Shown piece by piece: positions 54,313-63,066 of a DNA stretch of 64,000 bases. This DNA is from Crocinitomicaceae bacterium (lineage in GTDB: Bacteria > Bacteroidota > Bacteroidia > Flavobacteriales_D > Crocinitomicaceae). Position 1 is the stretch's first letter; each line of letters opens with the position of its first letter. The notes under the pieces were generated by a model, which saw only the letters and a list, made by a program, of their open reading frames with translations, ran no database searches and was not told where the DNA came from. Both the position numbers and the translations under genes were made by a program. The stretch spans positions 62,001 through 126,000 of the forward strand of contig JAQXBM010000002.1 of assembly GCA_029252405.1 (NCBI GenBank), given 5' to 3'.

Positions 54313-54392
54313 GGTATTAAATTATGAAAAAATGAACGCGGAAACAACCTTTTTGCTGATTTAACATTTGTTTCGAACCTAATTCCTTTGCG

Positions 54393-54400
54393 TACTTTTG
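54393..54400 (+). promoter_or_regulatory. -7 box (TACTTTTG) of hemW
   Basis: Exact TAnnTTTG match ending 4 nt before the GTG start, with TTTG at 54367-54370 as a possible -33 element (22-nt spacing). Confidence 0.5.
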
Positions 54401-54404
54401 CTTT

Positions 54405-55526
54405 GTGGCAGGAATTTATCTTCATATCCCATTTTGTAAACAGCAGTGCACGTACTGCGATTTTCATTTTAGCACCACTTTCGAAGCGTATCGAGAGCAG
54501 ATGATTAATACCATCACGACCGAGCTGGTTTCGAGAGTAGCCTATTTGGAGCAGAAGCCAATCGAAACGATCTACTTTGGTGGCGGAACGCCGAGTCTTT
54601 TGAACAAGGAAGAGATTTCGAAATTGCTGGACAGCATTCAGTCCAATTATCAAGTAGTGTCAAACGCGGAGATCAGTTTGGAGGCGAATCCAGATGATAT
54701 TTCAGTTGAATCTTTGAGAGAATGGAAGGAACTCGGGATCAATCGACTTAGCATTGGCTTGCAGTCTTTCAAAGAGGCTGATTTGAAATGGATGAACCGC
54801 GCTCACACTGTTAATGAGGCGCAAAATTGCGTTCGATTAGCTCAATCAGAAGGATTCGAAAATCTCACGGTTGATTTGATCTACGGACTTCCAAATCTTA
54901 CGATGGATGAATGGCGAAACCATGTTCAAACCGTAATTGATTTTGGTGTTCCACACATTTCCGCATATTGCTTAACAGTGGAAGAGAAGACTGTCCTTCA
55001 CAAATTGGTCAAGAATGGGAAAATTGACGCTGTTTCTGATGAAACCCAAGGTGAGCAATTCATGGTTTTATTGGAAATGCTCGAAGCGAACGAATACGCT
55101 CAATATGAGATTTCCAATTTCTCGAAGCTGGGATTCGAATCCATGCACAATGGTAATTACTGGAAGGGCGAATGGTATTTGGGCGTTGGACCTTCTGCGC
55201 ATTCCTTCAATGGAACTTCCCGCCGATGGAATGTAGCGAACAATCGTCGCTATTTGAAGGCAATCGAGGACAAAGCGAGCTATTCTGAAACAGAAGAACT
55301 ATCAGCAGAAAATCAGTTTAACGAGCGCATACTGATTGGCTTACGTACAATATTGGGGGTCAACCTGAATGAATTAGAAGCCATTTCTGTGCCTCCGCGG
55401 GCATTTTATGACAAAATTGAATCGTTCATTGAGTCGAACTGGATGATCCAAGAAGGCTCAGTGATTTCGCTGACCAAGGAAGGTCGCCTCCGCGCGGATT
55501 ACATCGCGAGTGAGTTGTTCTGTTAG
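54405..55526 (+). CDS. hemW: Radical-SAM haem chaperone HemW
   Basis: 373 residues from a GTG at 54405, supported by the -7 box placed exactly 4 nt before it. GIYLHIPFCKQQCTYCDFHF carries the CxxxCxxC radical-SAM cluster site. TIYFGGGTPSLL, RLSIGLQSF and VDLIYGLPNLTMDEW are typical. HemW was long annotated as coproporphyrinogen oxidase HemN; it lacks HemN's extended N-terminus and acts in haem delivery. It is far from the hem operon at 30017-32809. Element D repeat follows its stop. Confidence 0.94.
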   Translation: MAGIYLHIPFCKQQCTYCDFHFSTTFEAYREQMINTITTELVSRVAYLEQKPIETIYFGGGTPSLLNKEEISKLLDSIQSNYQVVSNAEISLEANPDDISVESLREWKELGINRLSIGLQSFKEADLKWMNRAHTVNEAQNCVRLAQSEGFENLTVDLIYGLPNLTMDEWRNHVQTVIDFGVPHISAYCLTVEEKTVLHKLVKNGKIDAVSDETQGEQFMVLLEMLEANEYAQYEISNFSKLGFESMHNGNYWKGEWYLGVGPSAHSFNGTSRRWNVANNRRYLKAIEDKASYSETEELSAENQFNERILIGLRTILGVNLNELEAISVPPRAFYDKIESFIESNWMIQEGSVISLTKEGRLRADYIASELFC

Positions 55527-55532
55527 TGGGCT

Positions 55533-55690
55533 TTCGAGAGCCTAAGCCCACGATCTAGTTTTTTGGGTTTTATCCTTTATTCTGATGAATTCCCAACACT
55601 GAGGACAGAGGCTCTCGAACTCCGATATTAATTTCCCTTAATTCTACTAACTTTACTCCCCAAACGACGTGCATTGAGCCTGTCGAAATG
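55533..55690. repeat. REP-like element D with an adjoining half-repeat
   Basis: Exact 11-bp arms 55533-55543 and 55609-55619 (TTCGAGAGCCT / AGGCTCTCGAA). The region 55600-55625 resembles the right end of element B. A second word, GCATTGAGCCTGTCGAAATG at 55671-55690, is the complement of the element-B word TTCGACAGGCTCA with flanks. Confidence 0.65.
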
Positions 55691-55702
55691 ATCAGACACA
55701 CC

Positions 55703-58489
55703 ATGAAAACATTCTTAACACTTCTATCCCTTCTTATTATTTCATCAACCTTCGCGCAAAAGAAAGTAGTCGACCATACAGCTTACGATGGCTGGAAGTC
55801 ACTCAGAAGCGAGAAAATCTCAAACGATGGAAACTATATCTGTTATGAAATCAAGCCTCACAAAGGTGATGGTTTCCTATACATCTATGATGTGAAAACA
55901 GGCGACTTAGATTCAATTCCAAGAGCAACCCGTGCATCTTTCTCCGGAAATAGCGGATTTGTGGCGTTCAAAATCACGCCAGGATACGACACACTGCGCA
56001 ACTGCGAACTTGAAAAAGTAGACAAGAAAAAGTGGCCGAAGGATTCCATGGGAATTTACGTTTTAGCGTCGGATTCACTTATTAAATTTCCAAAAATCAC
56101 CTCCTTTGAAGTCAACAAAGAAAACGATTGGATCACCTTCATGTCAGCCGATAACAAATTGAAGATGAAATTCGGAGAGAAGAAAAAGAAGAAGCGAAAG
56201 AGATGGTGCAAGAAGAAGCAAAAGCCAACACCAAGCTCAAAAGGAAAATTGCTTACTATTTTCAATCCAATTTCTGGAGACAGAATGGAATTCAAGGATG
56301 TAAAAAAATACGAGGTTTCTAAAAACGCAAATAAAATTGCCTACACGACTCACCAAAAGCTTGAAGCAGATTCTTTTGCTTTGAACATTGTTTCAGTTGG
56401 CTTACCTGGAAGTTGGACAGATAAACAAAAGTATACAGATCTTACTGGACTTGCATTTAATGAACAAGAAACACGACTTGCTTTCTTGAGTTCAGTCGAT
56501 AGTGGAGACGTGAAAGTTCATGCCTTGAAATTGATGGAGTTGTCTTCAAAGGATATCGCATCAGTAGCAGATACAAGTCAAGCGTTTTTAGTTGATGGCG
56601 ATGCCGTTTCAACGAATTATGGTCCGCGTTTTACAAAAGACGGAATGTACCTTTATTTTGGATCTGCTGAGAAACCAGTTGAAGAACCAAAAGACACGTT
56701 GATAGAAAGTGAAAAAGTGAAATTGGACTTGTGGCACTACCAAGAGCAACGACTTCAACCACAGCAATTACTGGAATTGAAACGAGATAAGCGCAAAACA
56801 ACATTGTATGCTTACGATTTATCGATGTCTAACGCGGTGCAGCTTTCGAACGACACGCTTCAAATGCGTTCAAAGTTCGATTTGAAAGGAGAATACTTGT
56901 TTGCGACGAGTGAAGAATCTTATGCTCACACATACAACTGGGCGGTTCCACGTCCTTCGGATCACTACCGTGTATCCATCGCAACAGGAAAGTCGGAATT
57001 ATTGAAAGTCGGAGCGGAATACGGTGGAGAAATCTCGCCATCTGGGAAGTACTACTTGTACTTCGATACCGATAAACACAATCATTATTTGATGGAGATA
57101 TCTTCAAAAGACGAAAAGTGTATCACTTGTTCTGTTGACGATGTGTTGTGGGAGGAAGACATGAACGGAATGCCGATGAAAGCATATCCATCAGGGATCA
57201 TAGGATGGAACAAAGACGAAACAATCGTTTACATTCAGTCTGAATTTGATATCTGGGAATACAATCTAGAGACAAACGCAACGACGTCAACAACGCACGA
57301 AGAGGGATCAAAGGCTAACGTTGAATTGCGCCCACAATTTTGGTCATATGACAGCACGTACATCGATTTCGAGAATGTTTATGTGAAAGGTTTCGACAGA
57401 AAAACGAAAGGAGTTCATGTTTATACTTTGGATCAACACTCAGGACATGTCGATCTAAACGAACAAGCATACTACGATGCTCGATTGTATCCAGTGAGAC
57501 GCTCGAAAGACAAGTCGCAAATGATGCTTCGAAAAAGTACAGCGATTGATTACCCGAACTTATTTTTGGCTGACAACTTCAAATCAGGAAAACAAATTTC
57601 AGATGCGAATCCTCAACAAAAAGATTACAACTGGACAACAGTAGAATTGATGAACTGGACGAGTTACGAGGGAATCGAACTTGAAGGATTGTTGTACAAA
57701 CCAGAAAACTACGATCCGAACAAAGAATACCCGTTAATGGTTTATTTCTATGAATTGTACACGGACCGTTTGCACTCGCACTACACGCCAAGACCGACGG
57801 CATCGATTGTATTCCCGACAGAATACGCATCTGCGGATTACTTCGTATTCATTCCAGACATTCGTTACAAAGAAGGTCATCCTGGTAAATCAGCGTACGA
57901 TTGTATCATGAGTGGAACTGATCGCGTATTGGAAATGTATCCAAATGTTGATTCTACGCGAATGGCATTGCAAGGACAATCCTGGGGAGGTTATCAAACA
58001 GCGCAACTTGTGACAATGACAAAGCGCTACGCGGCTGCGATGGCTGGAGCGCCGGTAACGAATATGTTCTCCGCTTATGGTGGAATTCGTTGGGGAAGTG
58101 GGTTGAACCGTCAATTCCAATACGAGCACACACAAAGTAGAATTGGATACACGATTTGGGAGCGACCAGATTTGTACATTGAGAATTCACCGCAATTCCA
58201 CCTTCCAAATGTTGAAACACCATTGCTGATCATGCACAACGATGGCGACGGAGCTGTTCCATGGTACCAGGGAATTGAATTGTACACAGGATTAAAACGA
58301 CTTGGAAAACCAACGTGGATGTTGAACTACAACGGTGAGCAACACAACTTGATGCAAAATGCAAATCGTATCGATTTGAGTATACGTATGCGTCAATTCT
58401 TCGATCATTATCTGCACGGAAAAGATGCGCCACTTTGGTTAACAGATGGCATTCCCGCAACGGTGAAAGGTAAGGAGCTGAGGTACTAA
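55703..58489 (+). CDS. S9 prolyl-oligopeptidase-family secreted serine peptidase
   Basis: 928 residues from the ATG at 55703, which gives a signal peptide (MKTFLTLLSLLIISSTFAQ); an ATG at 55688 lies inside a repeat. The N-terminal half is a predicted beta-propeller; the C-terminal hydrolase has the nucleophile in GQSWGGYQTA (Ser about 760), Asp in LLIMHNDGDGAVPW and His in NGEQHNLM. It likely cleaves oligopeptides in the periplasm or outside. About residues 163-185 are unusually Lys/Arg-rich (EKKKKKRKRWCKKKQK); the alternative frame there reads as a more ordinary helix, see findings. Confidence 0.92.
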   Translation: MKTFLTLLSLLIISSTFAQKKVVDHTAYDGWKSLRSEKISNDGNYICYEIKPHKGDGFLYIYDVKTGDLDSIPRATRASFSGNSGFVAFKITPGYDTLRNCELEKVDKKKWPKDSMGIYVLASDSLIKFPKITSFEVNKENDWITFMSADNKLKMKFGEKKKKKRKRWCKKKQKPTPSSKGKLLTIFNPISGDRMEFKDVKKYEVSKNANKIAYTTHQKLEADSFALNIVSVGLPGSWTDKQKYTDLTGLAFNEQETRLAFLSSVDSGDVKVHALKLMELSSKDIASVADTSQAFLVDGDAVSTNYGPRFTKDGMYLYFGSAEKPVEEPKDTLIESEKVKLDLWHYQEQRLQPQQLLELKRDKRKTTLYAYDLSMSNAVQLSNDTLQMRSKFDLKGEYLFATSEESYAHTYNWAVPRPSDHYRVSIATGKSELLKVGAEYGGEISPSGKYYLYFDTDKHNHYLMEISSKDEKCITCSVDDVLWEEDMNGMPMKAYPSGIIGWNKDETIVYIQSEFDIWEYNLETNATTSTTHEEGSKANVELRPQFWSYDSTYIDFENVYVKGFDRKTKGVHVYTLDQHSGHVDLNEQAYYDARLYPVRRSKDKSQMMLRKSTAIDYPNLFLADNFKSGKQISDANPQQKDYNWTTVELMNWTSYEGIELEGLLYKPENYDPNKEYPLMVYFYELYTDRLHSHYTPRPTASIVFPTEYASADYFVFIPDIRYKEGHPGKSAYDCIMSGTDRVLEMYPNVDSTRMALQGQSWGGYQTAQLVTMTKRYAAAMAGAPVTNMFSAYGGIRWGSGLNRQFQYEHTQSRIGYTIWERPDLYIENSPQFHLPNVETPLLIMHNDGDGAVPWYQGIELYTGLKRLGKPTWMLNYNGEQHNLMQNANRIDLSIRMRQFFDHYLHGKDAPLWLTDGIPATVKGKELRY

Positions 58490-58510
58490 TATTAAAAACA
58501 GTATCTTCGA

Positions 58511-58582
58511 CCCTCAAAAACTGAGTTTAATTGACTAACTCGGCTGAATCCCAGCCAAAACTACCCTCAGTTTTATGAAGGG
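58511..58582. promoter_or_regulatory. Nested hairpin covering the SulP ribosome-binding site
   Basis: Outer arms AAAACTGAG (58517-58525) and CTCAGTTTT (58566-58574) are exact and extend outward as CCCTC (58511-58515) facing GAAGGG (58577-58582); inner GGCTG/CAGCC pair at 58542-58556. GAAGGG is also the likely SD, 6 nt before the ATG at 58589. Confidence 0.5.
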
Positions 58583-58588
58583 AATTTA

Positions 58589-60850
58589 ATGGCAAAAGGA
58601 ATCCGGGAGAACATCCCATTAACAGGCTGGAAAGGCTTAAAAAAACATTGGAAGAATGATGTCGTTGCAGCGATTAGTGTTGCACTAGTGGCACTGCCTC
58701 TTTCATTGGCGATTGCCAAGGGAATGGGACTCCCTCCGATTTCAGGTTTGATCACTGCCGTAATTGGTGGTTTGGTTACAACTCTCATTCGAAGCGCATA
58801 CCTCACAATTAATGGTCCCGCAGCTGGATTAATTGCCGTTGTTGCGGCATCAGCCGCTGCGTTGAGCCCTACAGGAGCACCAATTGACGGGTTTCCCTAT
58901 GTACTTGCCGCGATTGTCGTCGCAGGAGCATTACAAGTGGTCGTAGGGTTATTGAAATTCGGGCGTATTGCAGATGTCTTTCCAACTTCTGTCATTCAGG
59001 GAGTACTTGCGTCCATTGGAATTATCATCTTCGCTAAGCAAATGCACGTCGCAATGGGAACGACATCTGATGGAGGAAATACGGTGGAAATCATCATGGA
59101 TATCTTCCAAAAAATTCCCGAAATCAACCCGTACATCGCTATCATTTCAGGTTTAGGAATCGTCCTTTTGTTTTTTCACAGCAGAATTAGCTACAAGGTC
59201 TTTCACTTTATCCCTGCGCCTGTTTGGGTACTTGCCATTGGTGTTCCAATCGTATTGTTGTATGGTTACCTCGAAGCGAATGAAATAGCTGTATTCGGAA
59301 AAGTATTCGAATCGCCAAAGGATTACTTAATTGATGTTCCTAATAATTGGATGGACGGATTTTGTTATCCCGATTTTTCCAAGGCCTACACCGGAACATT
59401 CTGGATGGCGGTTATTTCGATTAACCTGATTTCTTCGGTTATTACTTTGGCGGCTACAAAAGCGGTTGACAAACTTGACCCGTATAAACGAAAAACGAAC
59501 CTAAACAAAGATTTAACCGCAGTCGGATTCTCGACAATGGTGTCTGGTTTCGTTGGTGGATTGCCAATTTTGAGTGTGATTGTGCGTAGTACAGTCAACG
59601 TTCATAACAACGCAAAAACGAAATGGTCTAACTTTTATCACGGCTTATTCATCGCTTTGTTCGTGCTTCTTGGGTTACCGCTGATTCAAATGTTCCCAGT
59701 TGCGGCATTGGCAGCGGTTCTTGTATTTACGGGAATCAAATTGGCATCGCCGAGGGTATTCAAGGAAGTATACAATCAAGGGTTGGAGCAGATCATTTTC
59801 ATGTTAGCGACCATCATTATTACCTTATATAAAGGACCACTTGTTGGTATTTTTGGTGGGATTGGAATCACGCTGATGGCTCATTTGTTAATGGCCCGAG
59901 TAACGATTCCTCAATTCATTCAATTGGTGTTTAGATCCGGTACGAACGTGAAAGAAAATCATGACGGTTCGTATACCTTAAAAGTAAAGGGGATCGCGAA
60001 CTTTATGACCTTACTTCGTTTGATCGCCATGTTGGAGAAAATTCCTGCTGGAGTTGATCTCAAAATTGATCTTTCCAAAACGCGATTAATTGACTTGACG
60101 TTCCAAGAGAAGTTGATGGAGTTCAGGTCATCGCATCGATTGACAGGAGGGAAAGTTCAGATCATTGGATTGAGTCAGCACGTCGCGTCTTCGAATCATA
60201 AATTGGCGTTAAAGACCTTGATTCTTCCGAACTTCCAAAAGACCTCTCCTCGTGAGAAGAGAATCAAGCAGATGGCGGCCAACAACAGATGGTTGTACAC
60301 AAGAGAAGAGCAAGTAGATTCAAGTGAATTGTTGGACTTCAACTTCTTCCAAACTCGACCATTGGAGAGCAAGCAAAACGTGATTGGAGGAGACTTCAGC
60401 GAGACACAAGTCGATTGGGAAATCAGTGACATTGTCTTCGATGAGGGAGCCATGCTTTCGAAAGAAATCTATAAAACGACTGTTCAATTGGTTCACTTAC
60501 CTGAGGAGATTCCTTCCTTTGTTTTGGATCAAGAAGGGATATTTGATAAGTTATTCGATCGAGTACTCTATTCACTCACGGATACACACGACATTGATTT
60601 TGAAGAGTTTCCAGTATTCTCAAAGAACATTCGGCTTACGGGAAGCAATGAAGAAGCGGTTCGGGAGCTATTCACACCTTCGCTTATTCGCTTTTTGGAA
60701 GAGGAACAGGTCTATCACATTGAGTGTAATGGAAATGCTTTGATTATCTTTAAGTCATTAAGAATCGCAAGTACGAACGAAATCAAAAACATGGTTCGAT
60801 TTACCGAGGATTTTGTGAAGTACCTTGCCAAACAACCAGTACTGATCTAA
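58589..60850 (+). CDS. SulP-family anion transporter with long C-terminal extension
   Basis: 753 residues. The membrane part (about 1-450, 10-12 helices) starts DVVAAISVALVALPLSLAIAKGMGLPPISGLITAVIGG and LTINGPAAGLIAVVAA, typical of SulP bicarbonate/sulfate transporters. A STAS-like domain follows (about 480-550: DLKIDLSKTRLIDLTFQEKL ... GGKVQIIGLS). The last about 180 residues (RWLYTREEQVDSSELLDFNFF to the end) are acidic and not recognised. The substrate cannot be told from sequence. ALDH starts with 1-nt overlap, so they are co-translated. Confidence 0.92.
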   Translation: MAKGIRENIPLTGWKGLKKHWKNDVVAAISVALVALPLSLAIAKGMGLPPISGLITAVIGGLVTTLIRSAYLTINGPAAGLIAVVAASAAALSPTGAPIDGFPYVLAAIVVAGALQVVVGLLKFGRIADVFPTSVIQGVLASIGIIIFAKQMHVAMGTTSDGGNTVEIIMDIFQKIPEINPYIAIISGLGIVLLFFHSRISYKVFHFIPAPVWVLAIGVPIVLLYGYLEANEIAVFGKVFESPKDYLIDVPNNWMDGFCYPDFSKAYTGTFWMAVISINLISSVITLAATKAVDKLDPYKRKTNLNKDLTAVGFSTMVSGFVGGLPILSVIVRSTVNVHNNAKTKWSNFYHGLFIALFVLLGLPLIQMFPVAALAAVLVFTGIKLASPRVFKEVYNQGLEQIIFMLATIIITLYKGPLVGIFGGIGITLMAHLLMARVTIPQFIQLVFRSGTNVKENHDGSYTLKVKGIANFMTLLRLIAMLEKIPAGVDLKIDLSKTRLIDLTFQEKLMEFRSSHRLTGGKVQIIGLSQHVASSNHKLALKTLILPNFQKTSPREKRIKQMAANNRWLYTREEQVDSSELLDFNFFQTRPLESKQNVIGGDFSETQVDWEISDIVFDEGAMLSKEIYKTTVQLVHLPEEIPSFVLDQEGIFDKLFDRVLYSLTDTHDIDFEEFPVFSKNIRLTGSNEEAVRELFTPSLIRFLEEEQVYHIECNGNALIIFKSLRIASTNEIKNMVRFTEDFVKYLAKQPVLI

Positions 60851-62292
60851 TGGAAAAGTTACAGAATTTTGTGAATGGAGAATATTGCACTCCATCGACA
60901 GGTGAATACATTGATAATTTTGAACCGGCAACGGGGAAAGTATATTCCTTGATTCCAAATTCTGGAGAAGCGGATGTTCAGAATGCAGTAGATGCTGCTG
61001 AAAAAGCATTTCCAATTTGGTCGGAGATGAGTTCTGTGGAACGCAGTAAAATCCTTATCAAACTTTCAAAAGGCATTGAAGACAGAATGGACGAGTTCGT
61101 TCAAGCTGAATCGCGCGATAACGGTAAGCCACTCTCGCTTGCTGCCCATGTAGATATTCCAAGAGCTGTTTCCAATTTTCATTTCTTCGCTACGGCGATC
61201 GTGCACTATGCATCAGAATCTCACCAAATGGAAGGTTTGGGTGTAAATTATACACTGCGTAAACCTATCGGGATTGTTGGGTGTATTTCCCCATGGAATT
61301 TACCCTTGTATCTGTTCTCTTGGAAAATTGCTCCGGCTTTGGCTGCAGGAAACTGTGTTATTGCGAAGCCGTCAGAGGTGACACCTTATACTGCTTACTT
61401 ATTAGGTAAGGTTGCGCAAGAAGCTGGAATGCCTCCAGGCGTATTAAACATCTTGCATGGAGAAGGAGGAGCCGTTGGAGATGCCATTGTGAAGCACGCG
61501 AAGATCAAAGCAATCTCATTCACGGGTGGAACGAACACAGGAAAATATATCGCGCAAACAGCCGCGCCGATGTTCAAGAAATTATCCCTTGAATTAGGAG
61601 GGAAGAACCCAAATATCATTTTTGCGGATTGCGATTTCGATGAAATGCTTAGTACGACCTTGCGCTCTTCATTTGCCAATCAAGGGCAGATTTGTTTGTG
61701 TGGTTCACGAATTTTTGTCGAACGGCCAATCTATGAGCGTTTCAAAGAAGCATTCGTTTCGCGAGTGAGCACAACAGTTGTGGCTCCACCAAATGATCCG
61801 AAAGCAAAACTAGGAGCTGTGGTTTCGAAACCGCACATGGAGAAAGTACTGTCTTATGTTGAATTGGCTAAAGAAGAAGGAGGAACCGTTTTAACAGGAG
61901 GTGAGCGCGTTCAAATGGATGCACCTTATAATGAAGGCTACTACTTAAGACCAACGGTGATTGAAGGTTTGGCATATGATTGTCGAACGAATCAAGAAGA
62001 GATCTTCGGGCCAGTTGTCACGATTACTCCATTCGATACAGAAGAAGAAGTGCTCATGATGGCTAATTCAACCCAATATGGATTGAGTGCAACGCTCTGG
62101 ACATCCAACCTAAAAAGGGCGCACAACATGGCGAATGAACTGCATGCTGGAATCGTTTGGGTGAACTCGTGGTTGGTGCGTGATTTAAGAACACCGTTTG
62201 GTGGTGTAAAAGCATCAGGAGTCGGTCGCGAAGGTGGTTGGGAAGCATTGAGGTTTTTTACAGAGGCTAAGAACGTGTTTATCAAGTACTAA
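60850..62292 (+). CDS. Aldehyde dehydrogenase, ALDH8-like (aminomuconate-semialdehyde type)
   Basis: 480 residues. Catalytic Cys282 in ANQGQICLCGSRIF and Glu in SLELGGKNPNIIF. The ANQG-CLC segment and GIVGCISPWNLPLYLFSWKIAPALAAGNCVIAKPSE place it with ALDH8A1/2-aminomuconate-semialdehyde dehydrogenases of the kynurenine route, and with 2-hydroxymuconic-semialdehyde dehydrogenases. No other genes of that route are present. Translation is coupled to the SulP gene (TAATG overlap). Confidence 0.9.
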   Translation: MEKLQNFVNGEYCTPSTGEYIDNFEPATGKVYSLIPNSGEADVQNAVDAAEKAFPIWSEMSSVERSKILIKLSKGIEDRMDEFVQAESRDNGKPLSLAAHVDIPRAVSNFHFFATAIVHYASESHQMEGLGVNYTLRKPIGIVGCISPWNLPLYLFSWKIAPALAAGNCVIAKPSEVTPYTAYLLGKVAQEAGMPPGVLNILHGEGGAVGDAIVKHAKIKAISFTGGTNTGKYIAQTAAPMFKKLSLELGGKNPNIIFADCDFDEMLSTTLRSSFANQGQICLCGSRIFVERPIYERFKEAFVSRVSTTVVAPPNDPKAKLGAVVSKPHMEKVLSYVELAKEEGGTVLTGGERVQMDAPYNEGYYLRPTVIEGLAYDCRTNQEEIFGPVVTITPFDTEEEVLMMANSTQYGLSATLWTSNLKRAHNMANELHAGIVWVNSWLVRDLRTPFGGVKASGVGREGGWEALRFFTEAKNVFIKY

Positions 62293-62578
62293 AACCATTG
62301 TTATAGTTCATTAGTAAGCGCTAAATCAACGGGTTACGCATTCAAAAAATGCACATAAACGTGAAACAGGTGTAACTAAACCGATTATTTTGCATCTATT
62401 TTGGAATCTCGCTTGTTCGTTTAGATAAAAATATTTAAGTTGATCATCCTTTATACCAAGTGCGCTTAGAAATAAGTTCATTTACCACTAGAATACCGAT
62501 GCCTCGGCGTACTATATACTACCTACCTCCCTTCTGCGTCTCAACCACTATTATTAACCATAATTAAATTTACTACAA
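62293..62578 (+). other. 286-nt intergenic region
   Basis: No gene seen. AT-rich, with TATTTTGC and TATTTTGG words near 62387-62405 that weakly resemble -7 boxes; if used, the next gene would have a leader of about 180 nt. Confidence 0.3.
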
Positions 62579-63064
62579 ATGAAAGCAATGAAACGAACCG
62601 TTCTGGTTGGGATTTCGATGTTTGCATTGGTGGCAGGAGTATCCGCTCAAACGGTGAATAATTCCCCAACAACGCTGCAAACATTTCAAGCCGACTGGCA
62701 ACAGACAAACGGTGTCACAACGATGACCCCCGCTCTCTATGAAGAGATGAAAACAGCATGGATGAATTCCAACGTCAATACGTTCTCAGCAAATGAGAGA
62801 GTTGTACCGGTGGAATTAACGGCTGCTGAGAAACAAGTGATCCTAGATGCCGAGAAGCGTCAGGCAATGGGAGTTCCTTCAGATTATCCGCTATTACAGG
62901 ATACAGGAAACCCATCATTGGATGCTGACAATTACCATCAAGCGAAAGTGGCGTGGATTCAGAACAATCCAGCGGCTTACAGTCAAATGATTTCAACATC
63001 TACATTGACAGAATCGCAGCGAAATGAAATCCGGCAGCAAGAAATCAACAATCAAAACCCTTAA
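62579..63064 (+). CDS. Secreted helical protein of unknown function
   Basis: 161 residues with a signal peptide (MKAMKRTVLVGISMFALVAGVSAQ). The mature protein has two similar segments: FQADWQQTNGVTTMTPALYEEMKTAWMNSNVN and DADNYHQAKVAWIQNNPAAYSQM, sharing the Y..K.AW..N pattern, which suggests an internal duplication. It is helical and hydrophilic. I recognise no family. The next gene starts 2 nt after its stop, so they form an operon. Confidence 0.75.
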   Translation: MKAMKRTVLVGISMFALVAGVSAQTVNNSPTTLQTFQADWQQTNGVTTMTPALYEEMKTAWMNSNVNTFSANERVVPVELTAAEKQVILDAEKRQAMGVPSDYPLLQDTGNPSLDADNYHQAKVAWIQNNPAAYSQMISTSTLTESQRNEIRQQEINNQNP

Positions 63065-63066
63065 CC

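Noticed and set aside
55688-55702. Earlier ATG for the S9 peptidase
   Set aside because: It lies inside a dispersed repeat word, and the ATG at 55703 begins a normal signal peptide.
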